A stretch of DNA of 11,913 bases from an uncultured Lachnospiraceae bacterium (GCA_937950565.1 CALFCS010000031.1:1-11913); one strand, 5' to 3'. Positions 1-7,506 are shown, numbered from the stretch's first letter. Notes: generated by a model not told the origin, from the letters alone. Numbers and translations: made by a program.

Positions 1-573
1 GACGCAAGACCGGCGCATCTGGTGCAGTTTGCAAAAATGGGCAGCATCTATATGAAGAATATTATGGGTGTGGAGAATCCGAAGGTTGGGATTGTCAATA
101 TCGGTGCGGAGGAAGAGAAAGGAAATGCCCTGGTAAAAGAGACGTTTCCGCTTCTTAAGGAGACGAAAGAAATCAATTTTGTCGGAAGCGTGGAGGCAAG
201 AGATATTCCGTATGGCGCGGTGGATGTAATGGTATGCGAAGCGTTTGCAGGGAATATTATTTTAAAAATGTTTGAAGGCACAGGGAATGTGCTGATCAGC
301 AAAATTAAAGAGGGGCTTATGAGTTCCCTTCGGAGCAAAATAGGGGCGGTTCTGATTAAACCGGCGCTTAAGAATGTTGTGAAATCATTCGACGCCAGTG
401 AATATGGAGGCGCGCCGCTTCTGGGACTGAATGGATTGGTCGTGAAAACGCATGGAAGTTCTAAATCAAAGGAAATCTGTAATACAATATTACAGTGTGT
501 GAACTTTCATAATCAGAGGATTAATGAAAAAATCAGGGAATGTATTCAGGCAGAATCTGATTCTGTTGAATAA
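1..573 (+). CDS. plsX: PlsX, phosphate acyltransferase, 5'-truncated
   Basis: Partial gene: the reading frame is open from base 1 and ends at TAA 571-573, so 190 C-terminal residues are visible. The family is usually about 330-340 residues, so roughly the first 145 are outside the window. PlsX makes acyl-phosphate from acyl-ACP and inorganic phosphate. This feeds PlsY, which acylates glycerol-3-phosphate in phospholipid synthesis. PlsX is a peripheral membrane enzyme. Seen directly are the family stretches QFAKMGSIYM, VGIVNIGAEEEKG, NFVGSVEARDIP, VCEAFAGNIILK and EYGGAPLLGLNG followed by THGSS. acpP follows after 35 bases, the usual plsX-acpP pairing that couples acyl carrier supply to acyl-phosphate formation. 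The frame is intact to the stop. The identification is secure; only the start is unknown. Confidence 0.96.
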   Translation, partial: DARPAHLVQFAKMGSIYMKNIMGVENPKVGIVNIGAEEEKGNALVKETFPLLKETKEINFVGSVEARDIPYGAVDVMVCEAFAGNIILKMFEGTGNVLISKIKEGLMSSLRSKIGAVLIKPALKNVVKSFDASEYGGAPLLGLNGLVVKTHGSSKSKEICNTILQCVNFHNQRINEKIRECIQAESDSVE

Positions 574-595
574 TAAAGAATATGCAATATGAAAA

Positions 596-601
596 AAGGA
601 G
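596..601 (+). promoter_or_regulatory. RBS that sets the acpP start
   Basis: AAGGAG lies 7 bases before ATG 609. An in-frame ATG at 582 has no such site and would add nine residues with no counterpart in acyl carrier proteins, so 609 is the better start. Confidence 0.8.
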
Positions 602-608
602 AAATATT

Positions 609-842
609 ATGGAGTTTGAAAAATTACAGGAAATTATTTCGGATGTATTGAATGTTGAGAAAGATGATATTACAGAGGACACAAGATTTAAAGATGATCT
701 GGGCGCTGATTCCCTGGATATTTTCCAGATTATTATGGGGATAGAAGAGATGTTCGGCCTGGAAATTGATAATGATGATGCAGAAAAGATTGTTACAGTC
801 GGGGATGCTGTAGAGCAGATTAAAAATGCAACAAACAACTAA
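609..842 (+). CDS. acpP: Acyl carrier protein
   Basis: A 77-residue acidic protein of normal ACP size, the soluble carrier of growing acyl chains in type II fatty acid synthesis. The phosphopantetheine attachment site is Ser35 in the motif DLGADSLD (residues 30-37). The segment after it, IFQIIMGIEEMFGLEI, is helix II, which docks partner enzymes. It has Ile-Phe-Gln where many ACPs have Thr-Val-Glu, so it is a little less acidic than the textbook helix. I regard this as ordinary clostridial variation. The DDAEKIVTVGDAVEQI tail is typical. It sits between plsX and rnc in the common Gram-positive order. A hairpin starts 11 bases after the stop and probably ends most acpP transcripts. A later polyketide or D-alanyl carrier is unlikely given the plsX context. 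Confidence 0.96.
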   Translation: MEFEKLQEIISDVLNVEKDDITEDTRFKDDLGADSLDIFQIIMGIEEMFGLEIDNDDAEKIVTVGDAVEQIKNATNN

Positions 843-852
843 GGTTATGTTG

Positions 853-883
853 ACGAAAAAGCCCAGGTGGGCTTTTTCGTTTT
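853..883 (+). terminator. Intrinsic terminator or attenuator between acpP and rnc
   Basis: The arms ACGAAAAAGCCCA (853-865) and TGGGCTTTTTCGT (868-880) are perfectly complementary over 13 bp around GG. In practice the loop is probably four bases (AGGT) on a 12-bp stem. TTTT follows at 880-883, a short T run that suggests incomplete termination. The rnc ribosome binding site begins only about three bases after the T run. No good promoter fits between the hairpin and rnc, so rnc, smc and ftsY must rely on read-through or on an upstream promoter. Efficiency is inferred, not shown. Confidence 0.8.
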
Positions 884-895
884 ACGGGAGGAAAT

Positions 896-1591
896 ATGAG
901 TAGAGATTTGCGTAAGCTTGAAAGAAGAATCAATTATAAATTCAAAGATGTAGCATTATTGAAAAAGGCCATGACACACAGTTCCTATGCAAATGAAAAG
1001 CATCTGCCGAAATCTCAGTGTAATGAACGGCTGGAATACCTTGGAGATGCTGTTCTCGAGCTTGTGTCGAGTGAGTTTTTATTTTATGAATACCCGGAAA
1101 AGCCGGAAGGGGAGCTTACAAAGATAAGGGCAAGCATGGTGTGTGAGCCTGCGCTGGCATTTTGTGCAAGAGACATTGAGTTGGGCGAGTACCTTCTGCT
1201 TGGAAAAGGGGAAGAGGCGACAGGCGGCAGGAAAAGGGAGTCCGTTACCTCGGATGCGATGGAGGCTTTGACAGGAGCGATCTATGTAGATGGTGGTTTT
1301 GCTAATGCGAAAGAGTTTATCCGGGAATTTATCCTGAAGGATCTGGAAAATAAAAAGCTCTTTTTTGATAGCAAAACTATCCTTCAGGAGATTGTGCAGG
1401 CGAATTTTAAGGAGCCGCTCAGTTATCATCTTCTGGGAGAAGAGGGGCCTGACCATGATAAGACATTTCTTACGGAAGTTTGTATCGGGAAAAAGCGGTA
1501 CGGAATGGGAAGAGGACGGACCAAGAAGGCAGCAGAGATGGAAGCGGCCTATCAGAGTATATTAAGATTGCGTGAGAAGAATATAAAGTAG
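896..1591 (+). CDS. rnc: Ribonuclease III
   Basis: A 231-residue double-strand-specific endoribonuclease that processes rRNA precursors and structured mRNAs in the cytoplasm. The N-terminal nuclease domain (about 5-150) carries the signature NERLEYLGDAVLEL at 43-56. Glu44, Glu47 and Asp51 fall at the conserved acidic positions, and Asp120 and Glu123 (SDAMEA) supply the second acidic pair used for Mg2+ binding. A double-stranded RNA-binding domain occupies about 158-228 (LQEIVQANF, then GRGRTKKAAEMEAA). Length matches the family. The start ATG follows GGGAGG at 886-891 with a rather short four-base spacer. smc begins seven bases after the stop, so the two are almost certainly co-transcribed. 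RNase III could in principle cut the perfect hairpin just upstream of its own gene, as happens in some bacteria; that is inference only. Confidence 0.97.
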   Translation: MSRDLRKLERRINYKFKDVALLKKAMTHSSYANEKHLPKSQCNERLEYLGDAVLELVSSEFLFYEYPEKPEGELTKIRASMVCEPALAFCARDIELGEYLLLGKGEEATGGRKRESVTSDAMEALTGAIYVDGGFANAKEFIREFILKDLENKKLFFDSKTILQEIVQANFKEPLSYHLLGEEGPDHDKTFLTEVCIGKKRYGMGRGRTKKAAEMEAAYQSILRLREKNIK

Positions 1592-1598
1592 GTGTTGT

Positions 1599-4500
1599 AT
1601 GTATTTAAAAAGTATTGAGGTGCAAGGCTTCAAGTCATTTGCAAATAAAATAAAATTTGACTTTCATAACGGGATTACAGGAATTGTAGGGCCAAATGGA
1701 AGCGGAAAGAGCAATGTCGCGGATGCAGTGCGCTGGGTGCTGGGGGAACAGAGAGTAAAGCAGCTGAGAGGCGGCAGTATGCAGGATGTTATTTTTTCCG
1801 GTACAGAGAACCGGAAGCCTTTAAGCTACGCATCTGTTGCGATTACGCTGGATAATTCGGACCATCAGCTTGCAATTGATTATGAAGAGGTTACGGTTGC
1901 AAGAAAGCTTTACCGCTCCGGGGAAAGCGAATATTTAATCAATGGCAGCGCCTGCAGGCTGAAGGATGTGAATGAACTGTTCTATGATACGGGTATCGGA
2001 AAAGAAGGATATTCGATTATCGGGCAGGGACAGATTGACAAAATCTTAAGTGGTAAACCGGAAGAGAGAAGAGAGCTTTTTGATGAGGCGGCAGGGATTG
2101 TCAAATTTAAAAGACGGAAGAATACTTCTGTCAAAAAGCTGGGAGAGGAGCAGCAGAATCTGCTTCGTGTAAATGATATTCTTGCGGAGCTGGAACGTCA
2201 GGTAGGGCCTTTGGAGCGTCAGTCTGAAAAGGCAAGAGAGTATCTGAAGAAAAAAGAAGAACTAAAGCTTTATGATATTAATATGTTCCTGCTGGAGACA
2301 GCACGGATTCAGGAGCAGATAAAAGGAATTGATGAAAATCTTACGATTGCCAGTGAAGAGCTTCAGTCGGCAAATACCGGTTATGAAGAGATGAAAACGG
2401 AGTATGAGACGATTGAAGACCAGGTGGATGAGATTGATGCGTCTATTGAGAAGGCAAAAAGCCAGATGAATGAGACTACCTTGTTAAAACAACAGCTGGA
2501 GAGCCAGATTGAGCTTCTGAAGGAACAGATTCACAGCGCGCTTATGAATGATGAACATTTTGACCAGCGGGCAAAGACGATTGCGATAGAGGTTCAGCAA
2601 AGAGAAGAGCAGCTGGGACTTCTGGAGAAAGAGCAGGCCGCGATACAAAAGGAGTTAGCCGGGCGCCAGTCAGAGGAACAAAAAGCACAGGAAGAGCTGA
2701 TTGAGGTTCAGGCAAAAATTGCAGATTTAAGCACGGCAATTGAAGAAAATAAAAATGAGATTATGGAGATTCTGGGAAACCGTGCATCCACAAAGGCAAA
2801 AATACAGAAATATGATACGATGCTGGAGCAGATTCAGGTGCGCAGAAGCCAGCTGAACCAGCGTCTTCTGACAGCCGGAAGTGAAGCAGAGGTTCAGGGA
2901 AAGCTTGTAGAGAAATATAAGGAAGAATTAAGAGAAATATCCGGGCAGATTCTTACACTGACTGGTGAGCAGGAAGACTACGAAAAGAAAATCAGCGAGA
3001 TTCAGAGGCTCCTTGCGGCGCAGACCGAGCAGTTCCGAATTGGACAGACTGCTTACCACAGGGAACAGTCCAGGCTGGAGTCCTTGAAGAACATTACCGA
3101 GCGTTATGACGGATATGGAAACAGCATCCGTAAAGTTATGGATAACCGCAGCAGGGAGAAGGGGCTTCTCGGGGTTGTTGCAGACATTATAAAGGTTGAT
3201 AAGGAATACGAGGTTGCAGTAGAAACGGCGCTTGGCGGAAGTATCCAGAATATTGTCACGGCGGATGAAGATACGGCAAAGCGGATGATTGCATTTCTGA
3301 AAAAGAACAAATTCGGACGTGCGACATTTCTCCCACTTACAAGTATCCGGGCGTATAACGGCTTCAAAGAGCCGGGCATTTTAAAAGAACCCGGGGCAAT
3401 CGAAAGCGCTGACCGCCTGGTGAAGGTGGAGGAAAGATATCAGGAGCTTGCCGGGTATCTGCTTGGAAGGACGCTTGTAGTAGACAATATTGACCATGGA
3501 ATCGCAATTGCAAGAAAATACAGACAGTCCGTCCGTATTGTCACGTTGGAAGGAGAGTTGATTAACCCGGGTGGTTCTATGACTGGAGGCGCATTTAAAA
3601 ATTCCAGCAATCTGCTCAGCAGGCGCAGGGAAATAGAAGAATTTGAGAAAACGGTAAAACAGCTGAAACGGGAAATGGACGAGCTGCAGAAGCAGTCGGA
3701 TACACTTCGCCGTGAGCGTACCGGTTATTATGATAAGATAGAAGAATTGAAAGCAGACCTTCAGAAAGCATATGTCGTACAGAATACGGCAAAAATGAAT
3801 CTGGACCAGGCGAAGGCAAAGGTGAAGGCCGCCGGGGAACTCACGGAGGATATCAGACAGGAGTCGGAAGGTCTGGAGCATCAGGTGAATGATATTCTGG
3901 AAAATCAGGATTCAATTAGTGTAGAGCTTGATACATCCGAGAGACTGGAATCGGAGCTGAATGTTAAGATTGATAAGGAGCAGAAGAGTCTGGAAGAAGA
4001 GAGGGAAGCAGAGGGTGTCAAACAGAAGGCTTCGGAAGAAATACATTTGATTTGTGCCGGACTGGAGCAAAGGCGTGTGTTTGCCGCTGAAAATGTAACA
4101 CGTATCCGGGAAGAGATAGAGAAGTTCCAGGAGGAGTTAGAGGAGCTGGAGGCAAGCAAAGGCGGTACATCCAGAGAAATACAGGAAAAAGAAGAGAAAA
4201 TCCGGCAGTTAAGAGAGACAATTGAGAATTCAGGGGAATTATTTGCCGAGATTCAGGGAGAAATCGAGCGTTATAAGAAAGAGCGGGACGAACTGAACCA
4301 GAAGCATAAAGTATTTCTTAAGAAGCGGGAGGATCTGGCAAAGCATATTGCAGAGCTTGACAAAGAAGTCTTCCGTCTGGAGAGCCAGAAGACAGGCTAT
4401 GAAGAGGCTTCTGAGAAGCAGATCAACTATATGTGGGAAGAATATGAGATTACCTATAATCATGCGCTGGAACTTAGAAACGAGAATCTGACGGATTTGT

Positions 4501-5159
4501 CAAAGATGAAGAAACGGATTCAGGAGCTGAAAGGGGAAATCAAATCTCTTGGCTCTGTTAATGTGAATGCAATCGAAGAATATAAAAGTGTGTCAGAACG
4601 ATATGAATTTTTGAAGAAACAGCATGATGACCTGATAGAAGCAGAAGCAACATTAAAGCAGATTATTGCAGAGCTGGATGAAGCAATGCGCAGACAGTTC
4701 AGTGAGCAGTTTACAAGAATATCAAAGGAATTTGATTTGGTATTTAAAGAACTGTTCGGAGGCGGAAAGGGTACGCTGGAGCTTATGGAGGATGAGGATA
4801 TTCTTGAGGCAGGAATTCGTATTATTGCACAGCCACCGGGAAAGAAATTGCAGAATATGATGCAGCTTTCCGGTGGAGAGAAGGCGCTGACGGCGATTTC
4901 TTTGTTGTTTGCAATTCAAAATCTGAAGCCGTCGCCGTTCTGTCTTTTGGATGAGATTGAGGCGGCGCTTGACGATAATAACGTTGTGCGTTTTGCAAAG
5001 TATCTTCATAAGCTGACGAAGAATACACAGTTTATTGTCATTACCCACAGGAGGGGTACGATGACAGCAGCGGACAGGCTATATGGTATTACAATGCAGG
5101 AAAAGGGAATATCGACGCTTGTGTCGGTAAGCCTGTTGGAGGATAAACTGGATAAATAG
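1599..5159 (+). CDS. smc: Chromosome segregation ATPase SMC
   Basis: A 1186-residue SMC protein, full family length, the core of the SMC-ScpAB condensin that extrudes DNA loops and helps separate replicated origins. Layout: N-terminal ATPase half with Walker A GPNGSGKS at 31-38; first coiled coil about 170-510, rich in Glu, Lys and Gln; hinge about 520-670 (starts GLLGVVADIIKV, with GGSMTGGAF near its end); second coiled coil about 675-1020; C-terminal ATPase half with signature LSGGEKALTA at 1090-1099, Walker B PFCLLDE ending in the catalytic Glu1119, and D-loop ALDD at 1123-1126. All ATPase motifs are intact. The start ATG gives the conserved opening MYLKSIEVQGFKSF, and a weak AGGTG lies just upstream, overlapping the rnc stop region. 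ftsY follows after ten bases. scpA and scpB are not in the window. Confidence 0.98.
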   Translation: MYLKSIEVQGFKSFANKIKFDFHNGITGIVGPNGSGKSNVADAVRWVLGEQRVKQLRGGSMQDVIFSGTENRKPLSYASVAITLDNSDHQLAIDYEEVTVARKLYRSGESEYLINGSACRLKDVNELFYDTGIGKEGYSIIGQGQIDKILSGKPEERRELFDEAAGIVKFKRRKNTSVKKLGEEQQNLLRVNDILAELERQVGPLERQSEKAREYLKKKEELKLYDINMFLLETARIQEQIKGIDENLTIASEELQSANTGYEEMKTEYETIEDQVDEIDASIEKAKSQMNETTLLKQQLESQIELLKEQIHSALMNDEHFDQRAKTIAIEVQQREEQLGLLEKEQAAIQKELAGRQSEEQKAQEELIEVQAKIADLSTAIEENKNEIMEILGNRASTKAKIQKYDTMLEQIQVRRSQLNQRLLTAGSEAEVQGKLVEKYKEELREISGQILTLTGEQEDYEKKISEIQRLLAAQTEQFRIGQTAYHREQSRLESLKNITERYDGYGNSIRKVMDNRSREKGLLGVVADIIKVDKEYEVAVETALGGSIQNIVTADEDTAKRMIAFLKKNKFGRATFLPLTSIRAYNGFKEPGILKEPGAIESADRLVKVEERYQELAGYLLGRTLVVDNIDHGIAIARKYRQSVRIVTLEGELINPGGSMTGGAFKNSSNLLSRRREIEEFEKTVKQLKREMDELQKQSDTLRRERTGYYDKIEELKADLQKAYVVQNTAKMNLDQAKAKVKAAGELTEDIRQESEGLEHQVNDILENQDSISVELDTSERLESELNVKIDKEQKSLEEEREAEGVKQKASEEIHLICAGLEQRRVFAAENVTRIREEIEKFQEELEELEASKGGTSREIQEKEEKIRQLRETIENSGELFAEIQGEIERYKKERDELNQKHKVFLKKREDLAKHIAELDKEVFRLESQKTGYEEASEKQINYMWEEYEITYNHALELRNENLTDLSKMKKRIQELKGEIKSLGSVNVNAIEEYKSVSERYEFLKKQHDDLIEAEATLKQIIAELDEAMRRQFSEQFTRISKEFDLVFKELFGGGKGTLELMEDEDILEAGIRIIAQPPGKKLQNMMQLSGGEKALTAISLLFAIQNLKPSPFCLLDEIEAALDDNNVVRFAKYLHKLTKNTQFIVITHRRGTMTAADRLYGITMQEKGISTLVSVSLLEDKLDK

Positions 5160-5169
5160 GAGGGAGCAT

Positions 5170-6099
5170 ATGGCAGAAGAGAAGAAAGGTTTTTGGAAAA
5201 GGCTTGTCTCTGGGTTAAGTAAGACAAGAGATAATATTGTGTCCGGGATGGACAGTATTTTTAACGGCTTTTCCCATATTGATGAGGATTTTTATGAAGA
5301 ACTGGAAGAGGTTCTCATTATGGGAGATCTGGGAGTCCAGGCAACCTATGATATTCTGGATGATCTGCGGGCAAAGGTAAAGGAACAGCATATCAAAGAG
5401 CCGTCTGATTGCCGGCAGATTCTGATTGACAGTATCAAGGAGCAGATGGACGTAGGCGAGACTGCTTATGAATTTGAAGAGAAAACCTCGGTTGTTATGG
5501 TAATTGGAGTGAACGGCGTTGGAAAAACAACAACCATCGGGAAACTGGCAGGAAAGCTTCGAAGCCAGAATAAGAAGGTCGTGCTCGCGGCGGCAGATAC
5601 TTTCCGCGCGGCAGCAGGTGAACAGCTGAAGGAATGGGCGAACCGCGCTCATGCAGAGCTGATTGGAGGCCAGGAAGGTTCGGATCCTGCATCGGTTGTG
5701 TATGATGCTGTGCAGGCTGCAAAGGCGAGACATGCAGATGTGCTTCTGTGCGATACGGCAGGCCGTCTTCATAATAAGAAAAATCTAATGGAAGAATTAA
5801 AGAAAATGAATCGTATCATAGACCGCGAATATCCGGATACGCACAGGGAAACACTGGTTGTACTGGATGCCACGACAGGACAGAATGCACTTGCCCAGGC
5901 GAAGGAGTTTAACGATGTGGCAGATATTACCGGCATCATTCTTACAAAGATGGACGGGACTGCAAAGGGCGGCATTGCTGTTGCAATCCAGGCGGAGCTT
6001 GGTATACCGGTGAAATATATTGGTGTTGGAGAGACAATAGATGATTTACAGAAATTTGATGCAGATACATTTGTGAATGCATTATTTACAGCAGAATAA
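5170..6099 (+). CDS. ftsY: FtsY, signal recognition particle receptor GTPase
   Basis: A 309-residue SRP receptor that docks ribosome-SRP complexes at the membrane for co-translational insertion. It has the N domain (about 1-95) and the G domain: G1 loop GVNGVGKT at 113-120, DTFRAAAGEQL at 143-153, G3 DTAGRL at 195-200 and G4 TKMDG at 259-263 followed by TAKGG. The long acidic A domain of enterobacterial FtsY is absent. The first 20 residues are basic and amphipathic (KKGFWKRLVSGL), which would serve as the membrane-targeting segment. This short form is normal for Firmicutes. AGGAGGG at 5158-5164 overlaps the smc stop codon, so translation is closely linked to smc. ylxM and ffh, frequent downstream neighbours, are not here; ilvA follows instead. 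Confidence 0.98.
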   Translation: MAEEKKGFWKRLVSGLSKTRDNIVSGMDSIFNGFSHIDEDFYEELEEVLIMGDLGVQATYDILDDLRAKVKEQHIKEPSDCRQILIDSIKEQMDVGETAYEFEEKTSVVMVIGVNGVGKTTTIGKLAGKLRSQNKKVVLAAADTFRAAAGEQLKEWANRAHAELIGGQEGSDPASVVYDAVQAAKARHADVLLCDTAGRLHNKKNLMEELKKMNRIIDREYPDTHRETLVVLDATTGQNALAQAKEFNDVADITGIILTKMDGTAKGGIAVAIQAELGIPVKYIGVGETIDDLQKFDADTFVNALFTAE

Positions 6100-6105
6100 A
6101 GGAGG
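6098..6105 (+). promoter_or_regulatory. RBS that sets the ilvA start
   Basis: A perfect AAAGGAGG lies ten bases before ATG 6116. The longer in-frame start at 6077 lies inside ftsY and would add 13 residues (MHYLQQ...) that are only read-through of this leader, so 6116 is preferred. Confidence 0.85.
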
Positions 6106-6115
6106 ACGATATAAG

Positions 6116-7330
6116 ATGCTTACATTGGAAAAATTTGAAGAGGCAACAGAATTAGTGAAAAGTGTTACACTTCCCACAAAACTGGTATATAGTGAATACT
6201 TTAGTGAACAGACCGGAGGAAAAGTGTATCTGAAACCGGAAAACCTGCAGTATACTGGCGCTTATAAGGTAAGAGGCGCTTATTACAAAATCAGTACATT
6301 AAGCGAGGAAGAGAGAGAAAAAGGATTAGTAGCGGCATCCGCAGGCAATCACGCCCAGGGAGTTGCCTATGCGGCGCAGAAGTTTGGCTGCAAGGCTACG
6401 ATTGTAATGCCGACGATCACACCATTAATTAAGGTAAACCGCACAAAGAGTTATGGGGCAGAGGTGATCCTTTATGGAGATGTCTATGATGATTCCTGTG
6501 AATATGCCAGAAAGCTTGCAGAAGAAAGAGGCAGCACCTTTATCCATCCATTTGACGATCTGGATGTGGCAGCAGGACAGGGAACGATTGCAATGGAAAT
6601 CGTGCAGGAGCTTCCGACGGTAGATTATATTCTGGTCCCGGTGGGCGGCGGCGGACTGATTACGGGTGTCGCTACACTTGCCAAGATGTTAAATCCGAAA
6701 ATCCGTGTAATTGGGGTGGAACCGGCTTCTGCGGCGAGTATGTCTGTTGCGCTGGAGTCCGGCGAGCCCGTAGAGCTTCCGAGTGCAGATACGATTGCTG
6801 ACGGCACGGCTGTCAAGCGTGTGGGCGATCAGATTTTCCCTTATGCGAGCGAGAATATTGACCAGATGCTTCTGGTAGAGGATGATGAATTAATTGGCGC
6901 ATTTCTTGATATGGTAGAGAATCACAAAATGGTAGTGGAAAATTCAGGACTTCTGACGGTAGCTGCTTTAAAGCAGCTTGATTTGAAAGGGAAAAAAGTA
7001 GTTTCCATTTTAAGTGGCGGCAACATGGATGTGATTACGATGTCTTATGTTGTTCAGCACGGACTGATTCAAAGAGACCGTATCTTTTCTGTATCTGTTC
7101 TGTTGCCAGATAAACCGGGTGAACTTGTGCATGTGGCGCAGATTATTGCAGAAGCACAGGGAAATGTCATTAAGCTTGAGCATAATCAGTTTGTAAGTAC
7201 GAACCGTAATGCGGCGGTGGAGCTTCGTATTACGATGGAAGTGTTTGGAACGGAGCATAAGAACCAGATTATGAACAACTTAGAAGAGAATGGATTCCGG
7301 CCAAGAGAAATCGGTGCAAAATTGTATTAA
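6116..7330 (+). CDS. ilvA: Threonine ammonia-lyase with C-terminal ACT domain
   Basis: A 404-residue PLP enzyme that deaminates L-threonine to 2-oxobutyrate and ammonia, the first step to isoleucine. The fold-type II core spans about 1-315. The Schiff-base lysine is Lys51 in TGAYKVRGA, Asn78 lies in SAGNHAQG, the phosphate-binding glycine loop is GGGGL at 177-181, and SGGN occurs at 300-303. One ACT domain fills about 325-404, opening VSVLLPDKPGELVHVA, and would bind an amino acid effector. This single-ACT, roughly 400-residue form is common in Firmicutes and differs from the 500-residue E. coli IlvA with two ACT-like domains. Whether it is biosynthetic (isoleucine-inhibited) or catabolic (TdcB-like) cannot be read from sequence alone. 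It is 16 bases behind ftsY, so probably at the end of the same transcript, and a terminator follows. Serine dehydratase side activity is possible. Confidence 0.93.
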   Translation: MLTLEKFEEATELVKSVTLPTKLVYSEYFSEQTGGKVYLKPENLQYTGAYKVRGAYYKISTLSEEEREKGLVAASAGNHAQGVAYAAQKFGCKATIVMPTITPLIKVNRTKSYGAEVILYGDVYDDSCEYARKLAEERGSTFIHPFDDLDVAAGQGTIAMEIVQELPTVDYILVPVGGGGLITGVATLAKMLNPKIRVIGVEPASAASMSVALESGEPVELPSADTIADGTAVKRVGDQIFPYASENIDQMLLVEDDELIGAFLDMVENHKMVVENSGLLTVAALKQLDLKGKKVVSILSGGNMDVITMSYVVQHGLIQRDRIFSVSVLLPDKPGELVHVAQIIAEAQGNVIKLEHNQFVSTNRNAAVELRITMEVFGTEHKNQIMNNLEENGFRPREIGAKLY

Positions 7331-7356
7331 AAGCATATTTTTATAAAAAATAAAAG

Positions 7357-7408
7357 AAAGACACCTTCCGGGCAGATAAATACGTTCTGCTTAGGAGGTG
7401 TCTTTTCT
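7357..7408 (+). terminator. Compound-hairpin terminator after ilvA
   Basis: AAAGACACCT (7357-7366) pairs with AGGTGTCTTT (7396-7405). Inside it a second short helix forms, GCAGA (7372-7376) with TCTGC (7386-7390). The 3' arm runs into TTTTCTGTCT. The A-rich stretch just before the stem (7345-7359) gives a T-rich tail on the opposite strand, so it could also stop transcription coming from the right. It separates the ftsY-ilvA transcript from the next promoter, which starts 14 bases on. Confidence 0.8.
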
Positions 7409-7421
7409 GTCTAAAATTCTA

Positions 7422-7450
7422 TTGACACGAAATGTATAATTGTATACAAT
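7422..7450 (+). promoter_or_regulatory. Sigma-A promoter of the second operon
   Basis: The -35 box TTGACA (7422-7427) is a consensus match. A 17-base spacer leads to the -10 box TACAAT (7445-7450), one base off TATAAT. The transcript should begin near 7457, leaving a leader of about 50 bases. A possible second promoter is the extended -10 TGGTACAAT at 7467-7475, but it has no good -35. The 26-bp palindrome covers the -10 box and much of the spacer, so the promoter is very likely repressible. Confidence 0.85.
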
Positions 7451-7457
7451 TATACAT
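7432..7457. promoter_or_regulatory. Perfect 26-bp palindrome, probable GntR operator
   Basis: The left half is ATGTATAATTGTA (7432-7444) and the right half is its exact reverse complement with no mismatch. The centre reads TTGTATACAA, which fits the TnGTnnnACnA type of half-site arrangement known for FadR/FCD GntR regulators. Inside the palindrome GTATA and its complement TATAC each occur twice, so it could hold two overlapping dimer sites. It overlaps the -10 box, so bound protein should block RNA polymerase. The likely binder is the GntR protein encoded in the same operon (8928-9581). Binding itself is inference. Confidence 0.75.
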
Positions 7458-7492
7458 GGTTTATTTTGGTACAATAAGAATAAAGCAAAAAC

Positions 7493-7497
7493 AGGAG
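7493..7497 (+). promoter_or_regulatory. RBS that sets the DRE-TIM enzyme start
   Basis: AGGAG lies nine bases before ATG 7507. The longer in-frame ATG at 7432 would place translation initiation inside the operator and upstream of the predicted transcript start, so it is rejected. Confidence 0.8.
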
Positions 7498-7506
7498 AGA
7501 TGCAAA

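Noticed and set aside
2350..3110. Repetitive Glu/Lys/Gln-rich stretch in smc that looks like internal repeats
   Set aside because: Expected heptad pattern of the SMC coiled coil; no exact DNA repeats seen.
5215..5772. Minus-strand open frame of 185 codons inside ftsY
   Set aside because: Antisense to the intact GTPase domain, low-complexity composition and no family resemblance.
7435..7440. Perfect TATAAT hexamer upstream of the chosen -10 box
   Set aside because: Only 7 bases from the TTGACA box, with no suitable -35 about 17 bases upstream; it is better explained as part of the palindrome arm.
7432..7506. Upstream in-frame ATG that would lengthen the DRE-TIM protein by 25 residues
   Set aside because: The codon is inside the operator and upstream of the predicted transcript start, and it has no ribosome binding site; ATG 7507 has AGGAG at the right distance.
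7331..7506. Intergenic region as a possible riboswitch or T-box leader
   Set aside because: The hairpin lies before the promoter, so it is not in the leader of the 7507 gene; the remaining roughly 50-base leader is too short for a known riboswitch class.
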